Source of the DNA: Photobacterium arenosum
GTDB taxonomy: Bacteria; Pseudomonadota; Gammaproteobacteria; Enterobacterales; Vibrionaceae
Assembly (NCBI RefSeq): GCF_014841115.1
Contig: NZ_JACYTP010000005.1
Span: 62,001 to 126,000, forward strand
Direction of reading: 5' to 3'
Length of the DNA: 64,000 bases
The notes beneath the pieces are model-generated. The model was given only the letters and a program-made list of their open reading frames with translations. It was not told where the DNA came from and searched no databases. Made by a program: the position numbers and the translations under genes. Positions 38,159 to 47,858 of this stretch are shown here, in pieces; position 1 is the stretch's first letter, and each line of letters starts with the position of its first letter.

Positions 38159-38977
38159 ATGGAACAACGTTCAATCGCTTTTATCGGCGCTGGCAACATG
38201 GCCCGCTCCATCATCGCCGGCCTGGTTGCCAGCGGTTATCCGGCAGATAAAATCACCGCCACTGCGCCCAGTGCCGAACGCCGTGAACCATTGGCTCGTG
38301 AGTACGGTATTCATACCGACAGCGATAACCTGCGCGCCGCCCAGCAAGCCGAGGTCATCGTACTGGCGGTCAAACCTCAGTTAATGGCCAGTGTGTGTGA
38401 GCCGCTGCAAGCCATCGATTTTGACGGCAAACTGGTGATCTCCATCGCAGCAGGGATCTCAGTAGCGCGCCTGCAGGCCATGCTGGCAGCCAAAGTCAGC
38501 CTGGTGCGGGTGATGCCCAATACCCCTTCGCTGATTGGTAAAGGGATGAGCGGTATGTACGCCAATGCCAGTGTCAGCAGCCAGGATCGTAATTTCTCTG
38601 ACAGCCTGATGGCGGCGGTAGGCAAAACCTGCTGGGTATCAGAAGAGTCAGGGATCAATGGTGTGATTGCCGCTGCCGGCAGTGCCCCTGCTTACTTCTT
38701 TCTGTTCATGGAAGCCATGCAGAACGAAGCGATTCGTCAGGGCTTTGACAAAGAGACCGCGCGTGAACTGGTTCAGCAGGCCGCACTGGGCGCAGCCGGC
38801 ATGGTGATCGCCAGCCCGGACACAGAGCTGTCAACCCTGCGTGAACAGGTCACTTCAAAAGGCGGAACCACAGCAGAGGCAATCCGCACATTTAATGAAG
38901 CGCAACTTAGTGATATCGTAGCCAAAGCCATGCAGGCCGCTGTCAGCCGCGCACAGGAAATGGAAAAATTATTTTAA
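38159..38977 (+). CDS. proC: Pyrroline-5-carboxylate reductase
   Basis: Last step of proline synthesis (NADPH), 272 aa. N-terminal Rossmann motif IAFIGAGNMARSIIAGL and the C-terminal P5CR signature AALGAAGMVI...SKGGTTAEAIRTF. AGGA 7 nt before the ATG. Lies 46 bp after yggS and 9 bp before yggT. Confidence 0.97.
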   Translation: MEQRSIAFIGAGNMARSIIAGLVASGYPADKITATAPSAERREPLAREYGIHTDSDNLRAAQQAEVIVLAVKPQLMASVCEPLQAIDFDGKLVISIAAGISVARLQAMLAAKVSLVRVMPNTPSLIGKGMSGMYANASVSSQDRNFSDSLMAAVGKTCWVSEESGINGVIAAAGSAPAYFFLFMEAMQNEAIRQGFDKETARELVQQAALGAAGMVIASPDTELSTLREQVTSKGGTTAEAIRTFNEAQLSDIVAKAMQAAVSRAQEMEKLF

Positions 38978-38986
38978 GGTAACAAT

Positions 38987-39544
38987 ATGAATGCTATTGC
39001 TTTTTTAGTCAGCACCCTCTTTGACCTCTATATCATGGTGGTGCTGCTGCGACTGTGGCTGCAATGGGCCAAAGCGGATTTCTATAATCCCTTCTCCCAG
39101 TTTGTGGTGAAAGTCACCCAGCCTGTCCTCGGCCCGCTGCGTCGTGTTATCCCTTCAATCGGCTCGCTTGATCTGGCCACAGTGCTATTTGCCTACCTGC
39201 TCACGGTAGGAAAGTTTATCGCGCTGCAATTAGTGCTGACCAATGGCGGAATGGCATTCAGCCCGGATCTGTTCTGGATAGCCGGATTATCCTTGCTTAA
39301 AGCGGCCGGTGGCCTGCTGTTCTGGGTGCTGCTGATCCGCGCCATCCTGAGCTGGGTCAGCCAGGGACGCAGCCCGATCGAATACGTGATGCATCAGCTG
39401 ACCGAGCCGATGACAGCGCCAATCCGCCGCATCATTCCGGCCATTGGCGGCCTGGATCTGAGCGTGCTGGTGCTTTTTGTTGGCCTGCACTTCGCCAATA
39501 TCCTGATGGGCGATCTGATTGGCCCTATCTGGTTCCAGCTGTGA
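38987..39544 (+). CDS. yggT: YggT family membrane protein
   Basis: Inner-membrane protein of 185 aa made of two tandem YGGT repeats, each with the hallmark [23 protein letters not shown] and PxxxPIRRxIPxxGGLDLS patterns. About five to six hydrophobic helices. The function is uncertain; in E. coli it has been linked to osmotic shock and K+ uptake. The stop overlaps the yggU start by 4 bp. Confidence 0.93.
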   Translation: MNAIAFLVSTLFDLYIMVVLLRLWLQWAKADFYNPFSQFVVKVTQPVLGPLRRVIPSIGSLDLATVLFAYLLTVGKFIALQLVLTNGGMAFSPDLFWIAGLSLLKAAGGLLFWVLLIRAILSWVSQGRSPIEYVMHQLTEPMTAPIRRIIPAIGGLDLSVLVLFVGLHFANILMGDLIGPIWFQL

Positions 39545-39834
39545 GCCTGACACCTGTCTGTATCGATAAAGCGGATCTGATGATCCGCTTTTATGTACAA
39601 CCCAAGGCCAGCCGGGATCAGTTTGTCGGCCTTCATGGTAACGAGATCAAAATCGCCATCACGGCTCCGCCGGTTGACGGCAAAGCGAACGGCCACCTGG
39701 TCAAGTTTCTGGCCAAGCAATTCAGAGTAGCCAAAGGACAAATCATCATAGAAAAAGGAGAAACGGGCCGGCATAAACTCGTCCGGATACAAGCACCACA
39801 AGTCATACCCCCGCTCGTCAGCGCCTTGCTGTAA
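39541..39834 (+). CDS. yggU: UPF0235 family protein YggU
   Basis: Small cytoplasmic protein of 97 aa. The DUF167 signature [35 protein letters not shown] and [12 protein letters not shown] is complete. The function is not known. The GTG/ATG region overlaps the yggT stop by 4 bp, so translation is coupled; the start at 39541 is GTG. Confidence 0.93.
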   Translation: MSLTPVCIDKADLMIRFYVQPKASRDQFVGLHGNEIKIAITAPPVDGKANGHLVKFLAKQFRVAKGQIIIEKGETGRHKLVRIQAPQVIPPLVSALL

Positions 39835-39958
39835 TTCTGATACCCGCAAAGACGCCGTCCGCGGACCACTCTATACTTTAAACAATTACTGTATATCCCT
39901 TTTGAATGTAAGGTCTTACTCTGTGTGACATACTTCGACAGGACAGAAGGACGACACC

Positions 39959-40387
39959 ATGAAACAGTTACTGATTGCTATTATTGCAACCATAGGTTTT
40001 GCCCTGCCAGCACAGGCAGAACAACTTAAAAACATCGGCGAGCTGGAAGTTCACTATTCAACCTTTCCGTCTACCTTCCTGACGGCGGATATCGCTAAAA
40101 ACTACCGCATTCAGCGCAGCCGTTATTCGGCCCTGATCAATGTCACAGTGCTGGATACCAGCACCGAAGGTAAACCCGCGGTGGCAGCACAGGTGAAAGG
40201 GACGGCGCGCAATCTGGTCGGCAATGAGAAAAACCTCACTTTCCGTGAAGTGCGCGAAGGCGATGCTATTTACTACATTGCCGAGCTGAGCCATGCCAAT
40301 GAAGAACGCTTCCGTTTTAATATTGATGTCTCCCGCCAGTCCACCAGCGGTAATATTCAGTTCGAACAGACCTATTTCGCGGAATAA
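39959..40387 (+). CDS. DUF4426 periplasmic protein
   Basis: Protein of 142 aa with a signal peptide (cleavage after LPAQA, about residue 20) and a DUF4426 domain starting EQLKNIGELEVHYSTFPSTFL. No catalytic motif or cysteine is evident. Usually found beside rdgB/yggU in Vibrionaceae and relatives. AGGAC upstream of the ATG. Confidence 0.88.
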   Translation: MKQLLIAIIATIGFALPAQAEQLKNIGELEVHYSTFPSTFLTADIAKNYRIQRSRYSALINVTVLDTSTEGKPAVAAQVKGTARNLVGNEKNLTFREVREGDAIYYIAELSHANEERFRFNIDVSRQSTSGNIQFEQTYFAE

Positions 40388-40491
40388 GCCACTCCAGCGA
40401 AAAAGAGGGCAGCACTCTTCTTTTCTGTCTTTGGCATTTGCTCTGGCTGTGGGTATCATAGCGCCCCCAGCCTTACAGACCAGGAGTCTTC

Positions 40492-41085
40492 ATGAGCAAA
40501 TTAGTACTTGCGACCGGCAACCAGGGTAAAGTCGGTGAAATGGCCAACCTGCTTGCCGATTTCGGTTTCGAGGTCATCGCCCAGACGGATCTTGACGTCT
40601 CTGATGTCGCCGAAACCGGCACGACATTTATAGAAAATGCCATTATCAAAGCGCGTCACGCCGCCAGAGAAACCGGCCTGCCCGCGATTGCTGATGATTC
40701 CGGTCTGGAAGTGGATGCCCTCAAAGGCGCACCCGGTATTTACTCTGCCCGTTATGCCGGAGCAGGCGCCAGCGATCAGGCGAATCTGGAAAAGTTGCTG
40801 GATGCCATGCAAGAAGTGCCGGAGGCAGAGCGCACAGCCCGCTTCCACTGTGTACTTGTCATGATGCGCCATGCCGATGACCCGACACCTCTGGTTTGCC
40901 ACGGAAAATGGGAAGGACGTATTCTCCGCCAGGCCAGAGGCGATAATGGCTTTGGCTATGATCCTGTTTTCTGGGTACCGGAAGCCGACTGCGCCTCAGC
41001 CGAGCTGTCCCCTGAACGTAAAAAGCAATTGTCACACCGCGGCAAAGCCTTGCAACACCTCTTTGCTGCCCTGAAGGACGCCTGA
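40492..41085 (+). CDS. rdgB: XTP/dITP diphosphatase RdgB
   Basis: Housecleaning enzyme removing dITP, XTP and related nucleotides, 197 aa. Substrate motif [14 protein letters not shown] (SHR-like loop), metal motif [11 protein letters not shown], and the C-terminal [11 protein letters not shown] and SHRGKAL motifs are present. AGGAG lies before the ATG; the stop overlaps the hemW start by one base. Confidence 0.96.
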   Translation: MSKLVLATGNQGKVGEMANLLADFGFEVIAQTDLDVSDVAETGTTFIENAIIKARHAARETGLPAIADDSGLEVDALKGAPGIYSARYAGAGASDQANLEKLLDAMQEVPEAERTARFHCVLVMMRHADDPTPLVCHGKWEGRILRQARGDNGFGYDPVFWVPEADCASAELSPERKKQLSHRGKALQHLFAALKDA

Positions 41086-42245
41086 TGTTAGTACCGCCAC
41101 CACTGAGCCTGTATGTACACATTCCCTGGTGTGTCCAGAAATGTCCCTACTGCGATTTCAACTCCCATGCACTGAAGCACGATATCCCCGAGCTGGATTA
41201 CATCGACGCTCTGCTTGAGGATCTGGCTATCGATCTTGATCGCTATCAGCTGGCCGATGGCAGCCGGGCTCTGCACTCCATTTTTATCGGTGGCGGCACC
41301 CCGAGCCTGATTTCCGCGCCGGAGATCGGACGGCTACTGGCAGGCATTGAAGCCAAAATCCCGTTCAGTGACAAGATTGAAATCACCATGGAAGCCAATC
41401 CCGGCACAGTGGAAGCCGGCCGGTTTCAGGCCTACCGCGAGGTGGGCGTCAACCGGATTTCCATCGGTGTGCAGAGTTTTCAGGATGACAAACTCAAACG
41501 CTTAGGCCGGATTCACGGCAAAGGTGAAGCTGTGCGCGCTGCCGCACTGGCCGAAGAAGCCGGGCTGAACAGCTTCAATCTGGATCTGATGCATGGCCTG
41601 CCGGATCAATCCGTTGAAGATGCCATGTCGGACCTCAGGCAAGCAATCGCCTTGAACCCGCCGCATCTGTCCTGGTATCAGCTGACTATTGAGCCCAATA
41701 CACTGTTTTATTCCAAGCCACCAACCCTGCCGGATGACGATGATCTGTGGGATATTTTCGAACAGGGCCATGTACTGCTGGCCGAGGCCGGTTATCAGCA
41801 GTATGAGATTTCCGGTTACAGCAAGCCCGGCATGCAGTGCCAGCACAACCTCAATTACTGGCGTTTTGGTGATTACCTTGGCATTGGCTGCGGTGCCCAC
41901 GGCAAGGTGAGCTTTGCTGACGGCCGCATCACCCGTACCGTGAAAGTCAAACACCCGCGCGGTTACCTTAATCGTCAGAAAGCCTATTTGGATCAGGAAA
42001 CCCAGGTGAGTGATGAAGAGCGTCCGTTTGAGTTTTTCATGAACCGCTTCAGGTTGCTGGAAGCCTGTCCGAAGCAGGACTATGTTGAGCGGACCGGCCT
42101 GTCGCTGGACAGTATTCGCCAGCCGATCAGCTGGGCTCTGGACAAGCAATACCTGCTGGATCAAGGCGACAGCTGGCAAATCACCGAACAGGGAAAACTC
42201 TTTTTGAATGATTTACTGGCCGCTTTTGTCGAGGAAGACAAGTAA
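41085..42245 (+). CDS. hemW: Haem chaperone HemW (radical SAM)
   Basis: Radical SAM protein related to HemN that binds haem and delivers it to respiratory enzymes; 386 aa. The CxxxCxxC cluster is seen in YVHIPWCVQKCPYCDFNSH, with the GGGTPSL and RISIGVQSF motifs, and the shorter HemW-type N-terminus without the extra cysteine of HemN. Overlaps rdgB by one base. Confidence 0.94.
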   Translation: MLVPPPLSLYVHIPWCVQKCPYCDFNSHALKHDIPELDYIDALLEDLAIDLDRYQLADGSRALHSIFIGGGTPSLISAPEIGRLLAGIEAKIPFSDKIEITMEANPGTVEAGRFQAYREVGVNRISIGVQSFQDDKLKRLGRIHGKGEAVRAAALAEEAGLNSFNLDLMHGLPDQSVEDAMSDLRQAIALNPPHLSWYQLTIEPNTLFYSKPPTLPDDDDLWDIFEQGHVLLAEAGYQQYEISGYSKPGMQCQHNLNYWRFGDYLGIGCGAHGKVSFADGRITRTVKVKHPRGYLNRQKAYLDQETQVSDEERPFEFFMNRFRLLEACPKQDYVERTGLSLDSIRQPISWALDKQYLLDQGDSWQITEQGKLFLNDLLAAFVEEDK

Positions 42246-42258
42246 CAGGCTTATTGTT

Positions 42259-42280
42259 CGCTGGCAGCCTGCTGCCAGCG
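42259..42280. terminator. hemW / glsB hairpin
   Basis: Nine-bp stem CGCTGGCAG / CTGCCAGCG, loop CCTG, between convergent genes; no T-run. Confidence 0.6.
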
Positions 42281-42314
42281 ATTGTCACTTGCAGACACAG
42301 AAGATAGGGTAAGG

Positions 42315-43235
42315 TCAGAAAATAGAGCGGCCAATCCGCTCAGCCAGCAGCTCCAGTGCGGCGGTGCCGGCCACTGAATTGCCCGATACATCCAACTCGG
42401 GCGACCAGACCGCAATTGACATTTCCCCCGGCACAATAGCGACAATACCGCCTCCGACTCCAGATTTACCCGGCATGCCGACACGATAGGCAAACTCACC
42501 GGCACCATCATACAGACCGCAGGTTGCCAGCAGCGCATTGATTTGTTTGCTTTGCGTGGGCGAAATCAGCGGGGTGTCTGTGCCCAGAGGCATGCCTTTG
42601 TTAGCCAGATAGCTGAAGGTCCGGGCCAGATCAACACAGCTCATTTTGAGCGCACAGTAGCCGAAATAATTGCCCAGTACAGGCACAACGTCGTTGTTGA
42701 AATTACCGAATGCCCGCATCAGATAGGCAATTGCCGCATTGCGATCACTGTGCTGCATTTCCGATGCGGCCACGTCTTTGTCGTAGGCAACATCCGGGTT
42801 ACACGCCAGACTGCGCACCAGCTCCAGCATCCGGTACTGCGGCGCCGACAGACGGCTGTGCAGCAGATCCGACACCACCAGCGCACCGGCATTAATGAAA
42901 GGATTACGCGGAATCCCCTGCTCCAGTTCCAGCTGGATCATCGAATTAAACGCATGTCCCGACGGCTCTTTCCCGACCCGGGACCAGATTTCATCCGCCT
43001 CATACAGTGTCATGGCCAGAGTCAGGCTCAGCACTTTGGAGATCGACTGGATTGAGAAGCCTTCTTCGCTGTCGCCGGCCTGAATAATTTCACCGTCGTT
43101 ATAGCAAACTGCGATGCCAAGCCTGTTGGCAGGAACCTGTGCCAGCGCAGGGATATAGTCGGCGACTTTGCCCTGGCCGATTAAGGGTCTGACTTCATCC
43201 AGAATGTCATTCAGCAACTGCTTATTTGGCTTCAT
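42315..43235 (-). CDS. glsB: Glutaminase
   Basis: Beta-lactamase-fold glutaminase (L-glutamine to glutamate plus ammonia), 306 aa. The catalytic S-x-x-K is in [15 protein letters not shown]/tyrosine motifs [27 protein letters not shown] and the C-terminal [15 protein letters not shown] are all conserved. Transcribed in the same direction as the upstream trmB, but a terminator separates them. Confidence 0.96.
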   Translation of the reverse strand: MKPNKQLLNDILDEVRPLIGQGKVADYIPALAQVPANRLGIAVCYNDGEIIQAGDSEEGFSIQSISKVLSLTLAMTLYEADEIWSRVGKEPSGHAFNSMIQLELEQGIPRNPFINAGALVVSDLLHSRLSAPQYRMLELVRSLACNPDVAYDKDVAASEMQHSDRNAAIAYLMRAFGNFNNDVVPVLGNYFGYCALKMSCVDLARTFSYLANKGMPLGTDTPLISPTQSKQINALLATCGLYDGAGEFAYRVGMPGKSGVGGGIVAIVPGEMSIAVWSPELDVSGNSVAGTAALELLAERIGRSIF

Positions 43236-43253
43236 TCACTGTCTCCAGAGGAC

Positions 43254-43281
43254 AAAAAAGCCAACTCAGAGGCTGGCTTTT
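43254..43281 (-). terminator. trmB terminator
   Basis: On the minus strand AAAAGCCAGCC, loop, GTTGGCTTTTTT between trmB and glsB; the T-run supports termination of the trmB transcript. Confidence 0.75.
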
Positions 43282-43351
43282 CAGGCTAATAATGTTTTCA
43301 GGTCAACATCTTACTCTATGTTGCCCCTGAATGGCTTTGAACCATAGCACA

Positions 43352-44089
43352 TTATTCTGTTCGCGCGAACTTCATATCCCACACACCGTGACCCAGTCGA
43401 TGCCCGCGGGCCTCAAACTTAGTCAGCGGACGCTCCTCAGGTCGGGGGATATAATCGCCATCCTGCGCGGTATTCTCATAGCCAGGCGCCGCTTTCATTA
43501 CATCCACCATATGTTCGGCGTAATTTTCCCAGTCTGTTGCCATATGGAAAATACCACCGATTTTCAGCTTTTTACGCACCATTTCCACAAAAGCAGGCTG
43601 CACAATACGGCGCTTATGGTGACGGGCTTTGTGCCACGGATCAGGGAAGAACAACTGTACTGTATCCAGGCTGCCATCCGGGATCATATGCTCAAACACT
43701 TCAACGGCGTCATGACACATCACACGCAGATTCGTCAGGCTTTCCGCTTCCGCGGCCATCAGACAGGCGCCGACGCCAGGGCTGTGCACTTCAATACCGA
43801 TGAAGTTTTTCTCCGGCGCATTTTTTGCCATCTCAACCAGAGAGGCCCCCATACCAAAGCCAATTTCCAGCACCACATGGCCTTCTCGGCCATAAACCTC
43901 AGTCCAGTTCAGTGGTTGCTTGTCGAAATCGATCCCCATGTTCGCCCAGTTATTTTCCAGCGCCAGTTGCTGGCCCTTGGTTAAACGACCTTCACGACGC
44001 ACAAAGCTGCGGATCTTGCGTACCAGCTTACCGTCTTCTGTGTATTCAGTCAGGGTGACGTCAGCATTTGTTCTGGATTCTTGGCTCAT
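43352..44089 (-). CDS. trmB: tRNA (guanine-N7-)-methyltransferase TrmB
   Basis: Makes m7G46 in tRNA variable loops; 245 aa. SAM motif [32 protein letters not shown], and the catalytic [14 protein letters not shown] motif are clear. AAGGACC precedes the ATG. Divergent from mutY. Confidence 0.96.
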   Translation of the reverse strand: MSQESRTNADVTLTEYTEDGKLVRKIRSFVRREGRLTKGQQLALENNWANMGIDFDKQPLNWTEVYGREGHVVLEIGFGMGASLVEMAKNAPEKNFIGIEVHSPGVGACLMAAEAESLTNLRVMCHDAVEVFEHMIPDGSLDTVQLFFPDPWHKARHHKRRIVQPAFVEMVRKKLKIGGIFHMATDWENYAEHMVDVMKAAPGYENTAQDGDYIPRPEERPLTKFEARGHRLGHGVWDMKFARTE

Positions 44090-44263
44090 GGGTCCTTACC
44101 TAAAATTTGAAGTGTTTGGCACTAATGGATCCGGCATTATCCAAAGTTCACGGCTGAGTGCAAGTGCCCTGACAGATTGAAGCCGACAGCGCTTTGTGTT
44201 GCAATCAGCACCGCAGACGCAAACTTGCCTGCACCAACTCTATAATAAAGTGAGCAATCCCCT

Positions 44264-45325
44264 GTGAGCACTAGTTTTTCTGACGCCATTCTGGTCTGGT
44301 ACGACAAATATGGCCGCAAAACCCTGCCCTGGCAGCACGATAAAACGCCCTATAAAGTCTGGTTGTCTGAAATCATGCTGCAACAGACCCAAGTCGCCAC
44401 TGTCATTCCCTACTTTGAACGTTTCATGGCGCGCTTCCCTACCGTCAGTGATCTCGCTGAAGCCGATCAGGACGAAGTTCTGCACCTGTGGACGGGTCTG
44501 GGTTATTACGCCCGCGCCCGAAACCTGCACAAAGCCGCAAAGCAGATTGTGTCTGAACACAATGGTAAATTCCCGGAAAATATTGAACAGGTAATGGCCT
44601 TGCCAGGCGTGGGCCGTTCCACAGCAGGGGCCGTGCTTTCTTTGTCACTCAAACAGCATCACCCGATTTTAGACGGCAACGTTAAGCGGACGCTGGCCCG
44701 TTGTTATGCCATAGAAGGCTGGCCGGGGAAAAAGCCGGTGGAAAACGCCTTATGGGCAATCGCCGAGAAGAACACCCCGGCTGAGGGCGTAGAGCGCTAC
44801 AACCAAGCCATGATGGATATGGGGGCCATGATATGTACCCGCAGCAAACCCAAGTGCGAACTCTGCCCGGTGACCGAGATATGCCAGGCGAAAGCACAAA
44901 GCCGTCAAGCCGATTTTCCGGGTAAGAAGCCCAGAAAAACCCTGCCGGAAAAGCAGACCTGGTTTGCCATTTTTCAGCATGGCAGTGAAGTCTGGCTGGA
45001 ACAGCGGCCTCCTGTCGGCATCTGGGGCGGATTATGGTGCTTCCCGCAACACGACAGCGAAAATATCCAGCCACTGCTCACCCAGCGCCTTGGCGCATCG
45101 GCATCTGACGAACTGAAGGCTGAGCACCTCAACGCTTTCCGCCATACCTTCAGTCACTATCACCTCGACATAGTGCCGCTGCGATACCAGCTCACTCAAT
45201 TACCATCCATGATCAACGAAAGTCACCACGGGCAATGGTATAACCTGCTCAATCCACCACAGGTAGGATTAGCCGCCCCCGTGGTACAAATTCTGGAAAG
45301 CCTGCGTTACGAGCTTGAATCGTGA
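44264..45325 (+). CDS. mutY: Adenine DNA glycosylase MutY
   Basis: Removes adenine mispaired with 8-oxoguanine, 353 aa. Seen: [13 protein letters not shown], the helix-hairpin-helix [14 protein letters not shown] with catalytic Asp in LDGNVKR, four Fe-S cysteines in [17 protein letters not shown], and the C-terminal NUDIX-like domain ([23 protein letters not shown]). The start is GTG at 44264. Operon mutY-yggX, as in E. coli. Confidence 0.96.
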   Translation: MSTSFSDAILVWYDKYGRKTLPWQHDKTPYKVWLSEIMLQQTQVATVIPYFERFMARFPTVSDLAEADQDEVLHLWTGLGYYARARNLHKAAKQIVSEHNGKFPENIEQVMALPGVGRSTAGAVLSLSLKQHHPILDGNVKRTLARCYAIEGWPGKKPVENALWAIAEKNTPAEGVERYNQAMMDMGAMICTRSKPKCELCPVTEICQAKAQSRQADFPGKKPRKTLPEKQTWFAIFQHGSEVWLEQRPPVGIWGGLWCFPQHDSENIQPLLTQRLGASASDELKAEHLNAFRHTFSHYHLDIVPLRYQLTQLPSMINESHHGQWYNLLNPPQVGLAAPVVQILESLRYELES

Positions 45326-45402
45326 CGGTATAACCGAGAAACTAGTGGTAAGAAACCAGTGACCAGTTTTGATAGCTGGCAAATAAGATAACTGAGGATC
45401 CC

Positions 45403-45675
45403 ATGAGCCGTACTGTATTTTGTGCCCGACTGAAGAAAGACGCTGAAGGTCTGGATTTCCAACTGTATCCAGGTGAACTGGGTAAACGTATTTTCGATAA
45501 CATCTCTAAAGAAGCCTGGGCTGAATGGCAAAGCAAACAGACCATGCTGATCAACGAAAAGAAACTCAACATGATGGATCCGGAGCACCGCAAGCTTCTG
45601 GAAGCAGAAATGGTGAAATTCCTGTTCGAAGGTCAGGATGTTGTCATCGACGGCTATACGCCACCGAGCGAGTAA
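45403..45675 (+). CDS. yggX: Fe(II)-trafficking protein YggX
   Basis: Small protein (90 aa) that protects Fe-S clusters from oxidation. Family start [24 protein letters not shown] (quoted in part), single conserved cysteine C7, [12 protein letters not shown] and the [17 protein letters not shown] segment. Next to mutY, which contains a Fe-S cluster. A long hairpin with T-run follows. Confidence 0.96.
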   Translation: MSRTVFCARLKKDAEGLDFQLYPGELGKRIFDNISKEAWAEWQSKQTMLINEKKLNMMDPEHRKLLEAEMVKFLFEGQDVVIDGYTPPSE

Positions 45676-45753
45676 CACTGAACGCAAGTTTCATGTGCAC
45701 GAATGTCACGTTCTCAGGCGCCAATGCCTGAAAAACGTACCGTGAACAACAAT

Positions 45754-45796
45754 AAAATGACATTATTTGCCAAAAGCAAGTGATGTCATTTTTTAT
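45754..45796 (+). terminator. yggX terminator abutting mltC start
   Basis: AAAATGACAT (45754-45763) pairs with ATGTCATTTT (45783-45792), and an inner stem TTTGC / GCAAG closes loop CAAAA. A run of T follows. The mltC ATG at 45797 comes right after it. Confidence 0.75.
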
Positions 45797-46942
45797 ATGA
45801 ATAACATGAAAAAAACACTCCTTATTGCCACAGTGGCACTAAGCCTGAGTGGTTGCAGCCGTGAAGTGGTTGAAAATATCTACGGTGTTAATTACGCACC
45901 GACCAACCGGTTTGCGAAAAATCTGGCGCCATTACCCGGACAATTTACCAAAGATACCGCGGCCCTTGATCGTCTGATCCACAGTTTCAGCGGCCAGGTG
46001 AAGCAGCGCTGGGGGGATGACAACGTCCTGATTGCCAGTAAGCACCACTACGTTAAATATACCGATGGCTACCAGAGCCGGGCCCATGTCGACTTCGATA
46101 AAGGGGTAGTGACCATTGAAACGGTAGCGACCACCAATCCCAAGCAGCATCTGATCAATGCGATCGCAACCACACTGCTCACTCCCTCTGATCCCGCTGA
46201 GGTTGATCTGTATTCTGCTCAGGATTTCGCCCTGAGCGGCAGCCCGTTCTTACTCGGTCAGGTTCTGGATCAGGATGGAAAGTCCATTGAATGGTCCTGG
46301 CGGGCTAAACGTTATGCCGAATATTTAGTCAACAACAAGCTCAAGAAGAAGCAGGTTCGCTTTCAGCAGGCGTACTACGTCGATATTCCCATGGTGGCTG
46401 ACCACGTCAGTAAGCGAAGCTACAAGTACGCCAACATAGTGCGCGATGCCTCTCGCCGTTATGGCATTAAAGAAGATCTCATTTACGCCATCATTAAAAC
46501 AGAAAGCAGCTTCAATCCTTATGCCGTCAGCCCGGCTAATGCCTATGGTCTGATGCAGGTTGTGCCAAAAACCGCCGGGGCAGATGTCTTTAAGCTGGTA
46601 AAAAAGCAAGCCGGGCAGCCTTCCCCGCAATATCTGTTTGATCCGGCGAAAAATATCGATACCGGCACCGCCTATTTTTACCTGTTGCAAAACCGCTATC
46701 TGAAAGAGGTCCGCAACCCGCTGTCGCTGCACTACAGCATGATCTCAGCCTATAATGGCGGAACCGGTGGCGTGTTGAGCGCGTTCAACCGTAACCGTAA
46801 ACGGGCGATGCAGGATTTAAACCAACTGCAGCCGAACCAGGTTTATTGGGCATTAACAAACAAGCATCCCAAAGCAGAAGCTCGTCGTTATTTAGAGAAA
46901 GTGACTCGCTACCAGAAAGAGTTTCATAACGGAAAAATCTGA
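45797..46942 (+). CDS. mltC: Membrane-bound lytic murein transglycosylase C
   Basis: Outer-membrane lipoprotein that cleaves peptidoglycan; 382 aa from ATG 45797. Lipobox LSLSGC near residue 20; an MltC-specific N-terminal domain (YVKYTDGYQSRAHVDF) and a C-terminal SLT domain with the catalytic glutamate in AIIKTESSFNPYAVS, GLMQVVPKTAG and ISAYNGGTGGV. An ATG three codons later would equally give the lipoprotein signal. Unusually, the ribosome site is absent or buried in the preceding hairpin. tRNA genes follow, as in other Vibrionaceae. Confidence 0.92.
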   Translation: MNNMKKTLLIATVALSLSGCSREVVENIYGVNYAPTNRFAKNLAPLPGQFTKDTAALDRLIHSFSGQVKQRWGDDNVLIASKHHYVKYTDGYQSRAHVDFDKGVVTIETVATTNPKQHLINAIATTLLTPSDPAEVDLYSAQDFALSGSPFLLGQVLDQDGKSIEWSWRAKRYAEYLVNNKLKKKQVRFQQAYYVDIPMVADHVSKRSYKYANIVRDASRRYGIKEDLIYAIIKTESSFNPYAVSPANAYGLMQVVPKTAGADVFKLVKKQAGQPSPQYLFDPAKNIDTGTAYFYLLQNRYLKEVRNPLSLHYSMISAYNGGTGGVLSAFNRNRKRAMQDLNQLQPNQVYWALTNKHPKAEARRYLEKVTRYQKEFHNGKI

Positions 46943-47053
46943 TACAGAGTAATAACTTTCCGCTCAATGACCGGAATAACGCCGACTCCTGAACCTCAGC
47001 GAACAAAAAGCGAGCAAGCAATCGACATTCGCACTTTTTTATGGAAAAAGGTA

Positions 47054-47082
47054 TTGACGATGAGGGCCAAAACCCGTTTAAT
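47054..47082 (+). promoter_or_regulatory. tRNA operon 1 promoter
   Basis: TTGACG (47054-47059), 17-bp spacer, TTTAAT (47077-47082), then a GC-rich discriminator AGCGCTCCG, typical of stringently controlled stable-RNA promoters. Same hexamers and spacing as at 61119-61147. Confidence 0.85.
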
Positions 47083-47093
47083 AGCGCTCCGTT

Positions 47094-47169
47094 GCCTCGA
47101 TAGCTCAGTCGGTAGAGCAGAGGATTGAAAATCCTCGTGTCGGTGGTTCGATTCCGCCTCGAGGCACCA
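47094..47169 (+). tRNA. tRNA-Phe (GAA), copy 1
   Basis: Complete 76-nt cloverleaf with encoded CCA: acceptor GCCTCGA / TCGAGGC, anticodon stem GAGGA / TCCTC with loop TTGAAAA, T-arm GGTGG-TTCGATT-CCGCC. Followed by a tRNA-like satellite. Confidence 0.98.
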
Positions 47170-47181
47170 TTATTAAAAATT

Positions 47182-47275
47182 ATGGTGCTACTAAGCAGCA
47201 ACGATATCTGTTTGTCGCGATGCGACAACGTGTCGGTCCCTGGCCGGGCGCGGTAGATTCCGCCTCGAGGCACCA
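47182..47275 (+). repeat. Phe-type tRNA-like satellite unit 1
   Basis: Begins ATGGTGC (complementary to the GCACCAT at its own end and at the end of the tRNA before it). The triloop hairpin TTGTCGC-GAT-GCGACAA (47212-47228) stands where an anticodon arm would be; then CGTGTCGGT as in tRNA-Phe, an insert CCCTGGCCGGGCGCGGTAG, and GATTCCGCCTCGAGGCACCA exactly as in the tRNA 3' end. May be transcribed with the tRNAs. Confidence 0.85.
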
Positions 47276-47318
47276 TTATTCTTTATGGTGTTCTGGTAAC
47301 GTCATAATGCAGGACAAT

Positions 47319-47394
47319 TCCCCCTTAGTTCAGTCGGTAGAACGGCGGACTGTTAATCCGTATGTCGCTGGTTCAAGTCCAGCAGGGGGAGCCA
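47319..47394 (+). tRNA. tRNA-Asn (GTT), copy 1
   Basis: 76 nt with CCA; acceptor TCCCCCT / AGGGGGA, anticodon loop CTGTTAA, T-arm GCTGG-TTCAAGT-CCAGC. Confidence 0.98.
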
Positions 47395-47424
47395 ATTAAA
47401 TGCATTGCTTAACGGCAGTGTGTA

Positions 47425-47514
47425 TCCTCCAAACTGGTGAGCACTATGTGCTCAATGTCGCTGGCCTGGCCGGCCGCACCTAGTCGGCCACGTTAAGTCC
47501 AGCAGGGGGAGCCA
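47425..47514 (+). repeat. Asn-type tRNA-like satellite unit 1
   Basis: TCCTCC (can pair with GGGGGA at the end), then the 17-nt triloop hairpin TGAGCAC-TAT-GTGCTCA (47438-47454), variable loop ATGTC, T-stem GCTGG / CCAGC whose loop is replaced by a GGCC-rich hairpin (TGGCCG / CGGCCA), acceptor strand AGGGGGA and GCCA. The last 20 nt are identical to tRNA-Asn. Confidence 0.85.
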
Positions 47515-47524
47515 AAATTCGTGT

Positions 47525-47600
<76 letters not shown>

Positions 47601-47633
47601 TTTATTTAGAGTAAAGCAGTAATGCTTTACCCT

Positions 47634-47709
47634 GCCTCGATAGCTCAGTCGGTAGAGCAGAGGATTGAAAATCCTCGTGTCGGTGGTTCGATTCCGCCTC
47701 GAGGCACCA
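47634..47709 (+). tRNA. tRNA-Phe (GAA), copy 2
   Basis: Identical to copy 1 over all 76 nt. Confidence 0.98.
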
Positions 47710-47721
47710 TTTTTAAAAATT

Positions 47722-47815
47722 ATGGTGCTACTAAGCAGTAACGATATCTGTTTGTCGCGATGCGACAACGTGTCGGTCCCTGGCCGGGCGCGGTAGATTC
47801 CGCCTCGAGGCACCA
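47722..47815 (+). repeat. Phe-type tRNA-like satellite unit 2
   Basis: Same as unit 1 apart from AGCAGT for AGCAGC in the linker; hairpin, insert and tRNA 3' end unchanged. Confidence 0.85.
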
Positions 47816-47858
47816 TATTTTATTATGGTGTTTTGTTGACACTATAAAGCAAGACAAT

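Noticed and set aside
46785..47276. Open frame on the minus strand through the tRNA array, and its near copies at 47571-47816, 48056-48250 and 61143-61340, with a shared start MVPRGGIYRAR
   Set aside because: They are antisense readings of tRNA-Phe plus satellite sequence; the protein similarity comes only from the repeated RNA genes. No ribosome sites.
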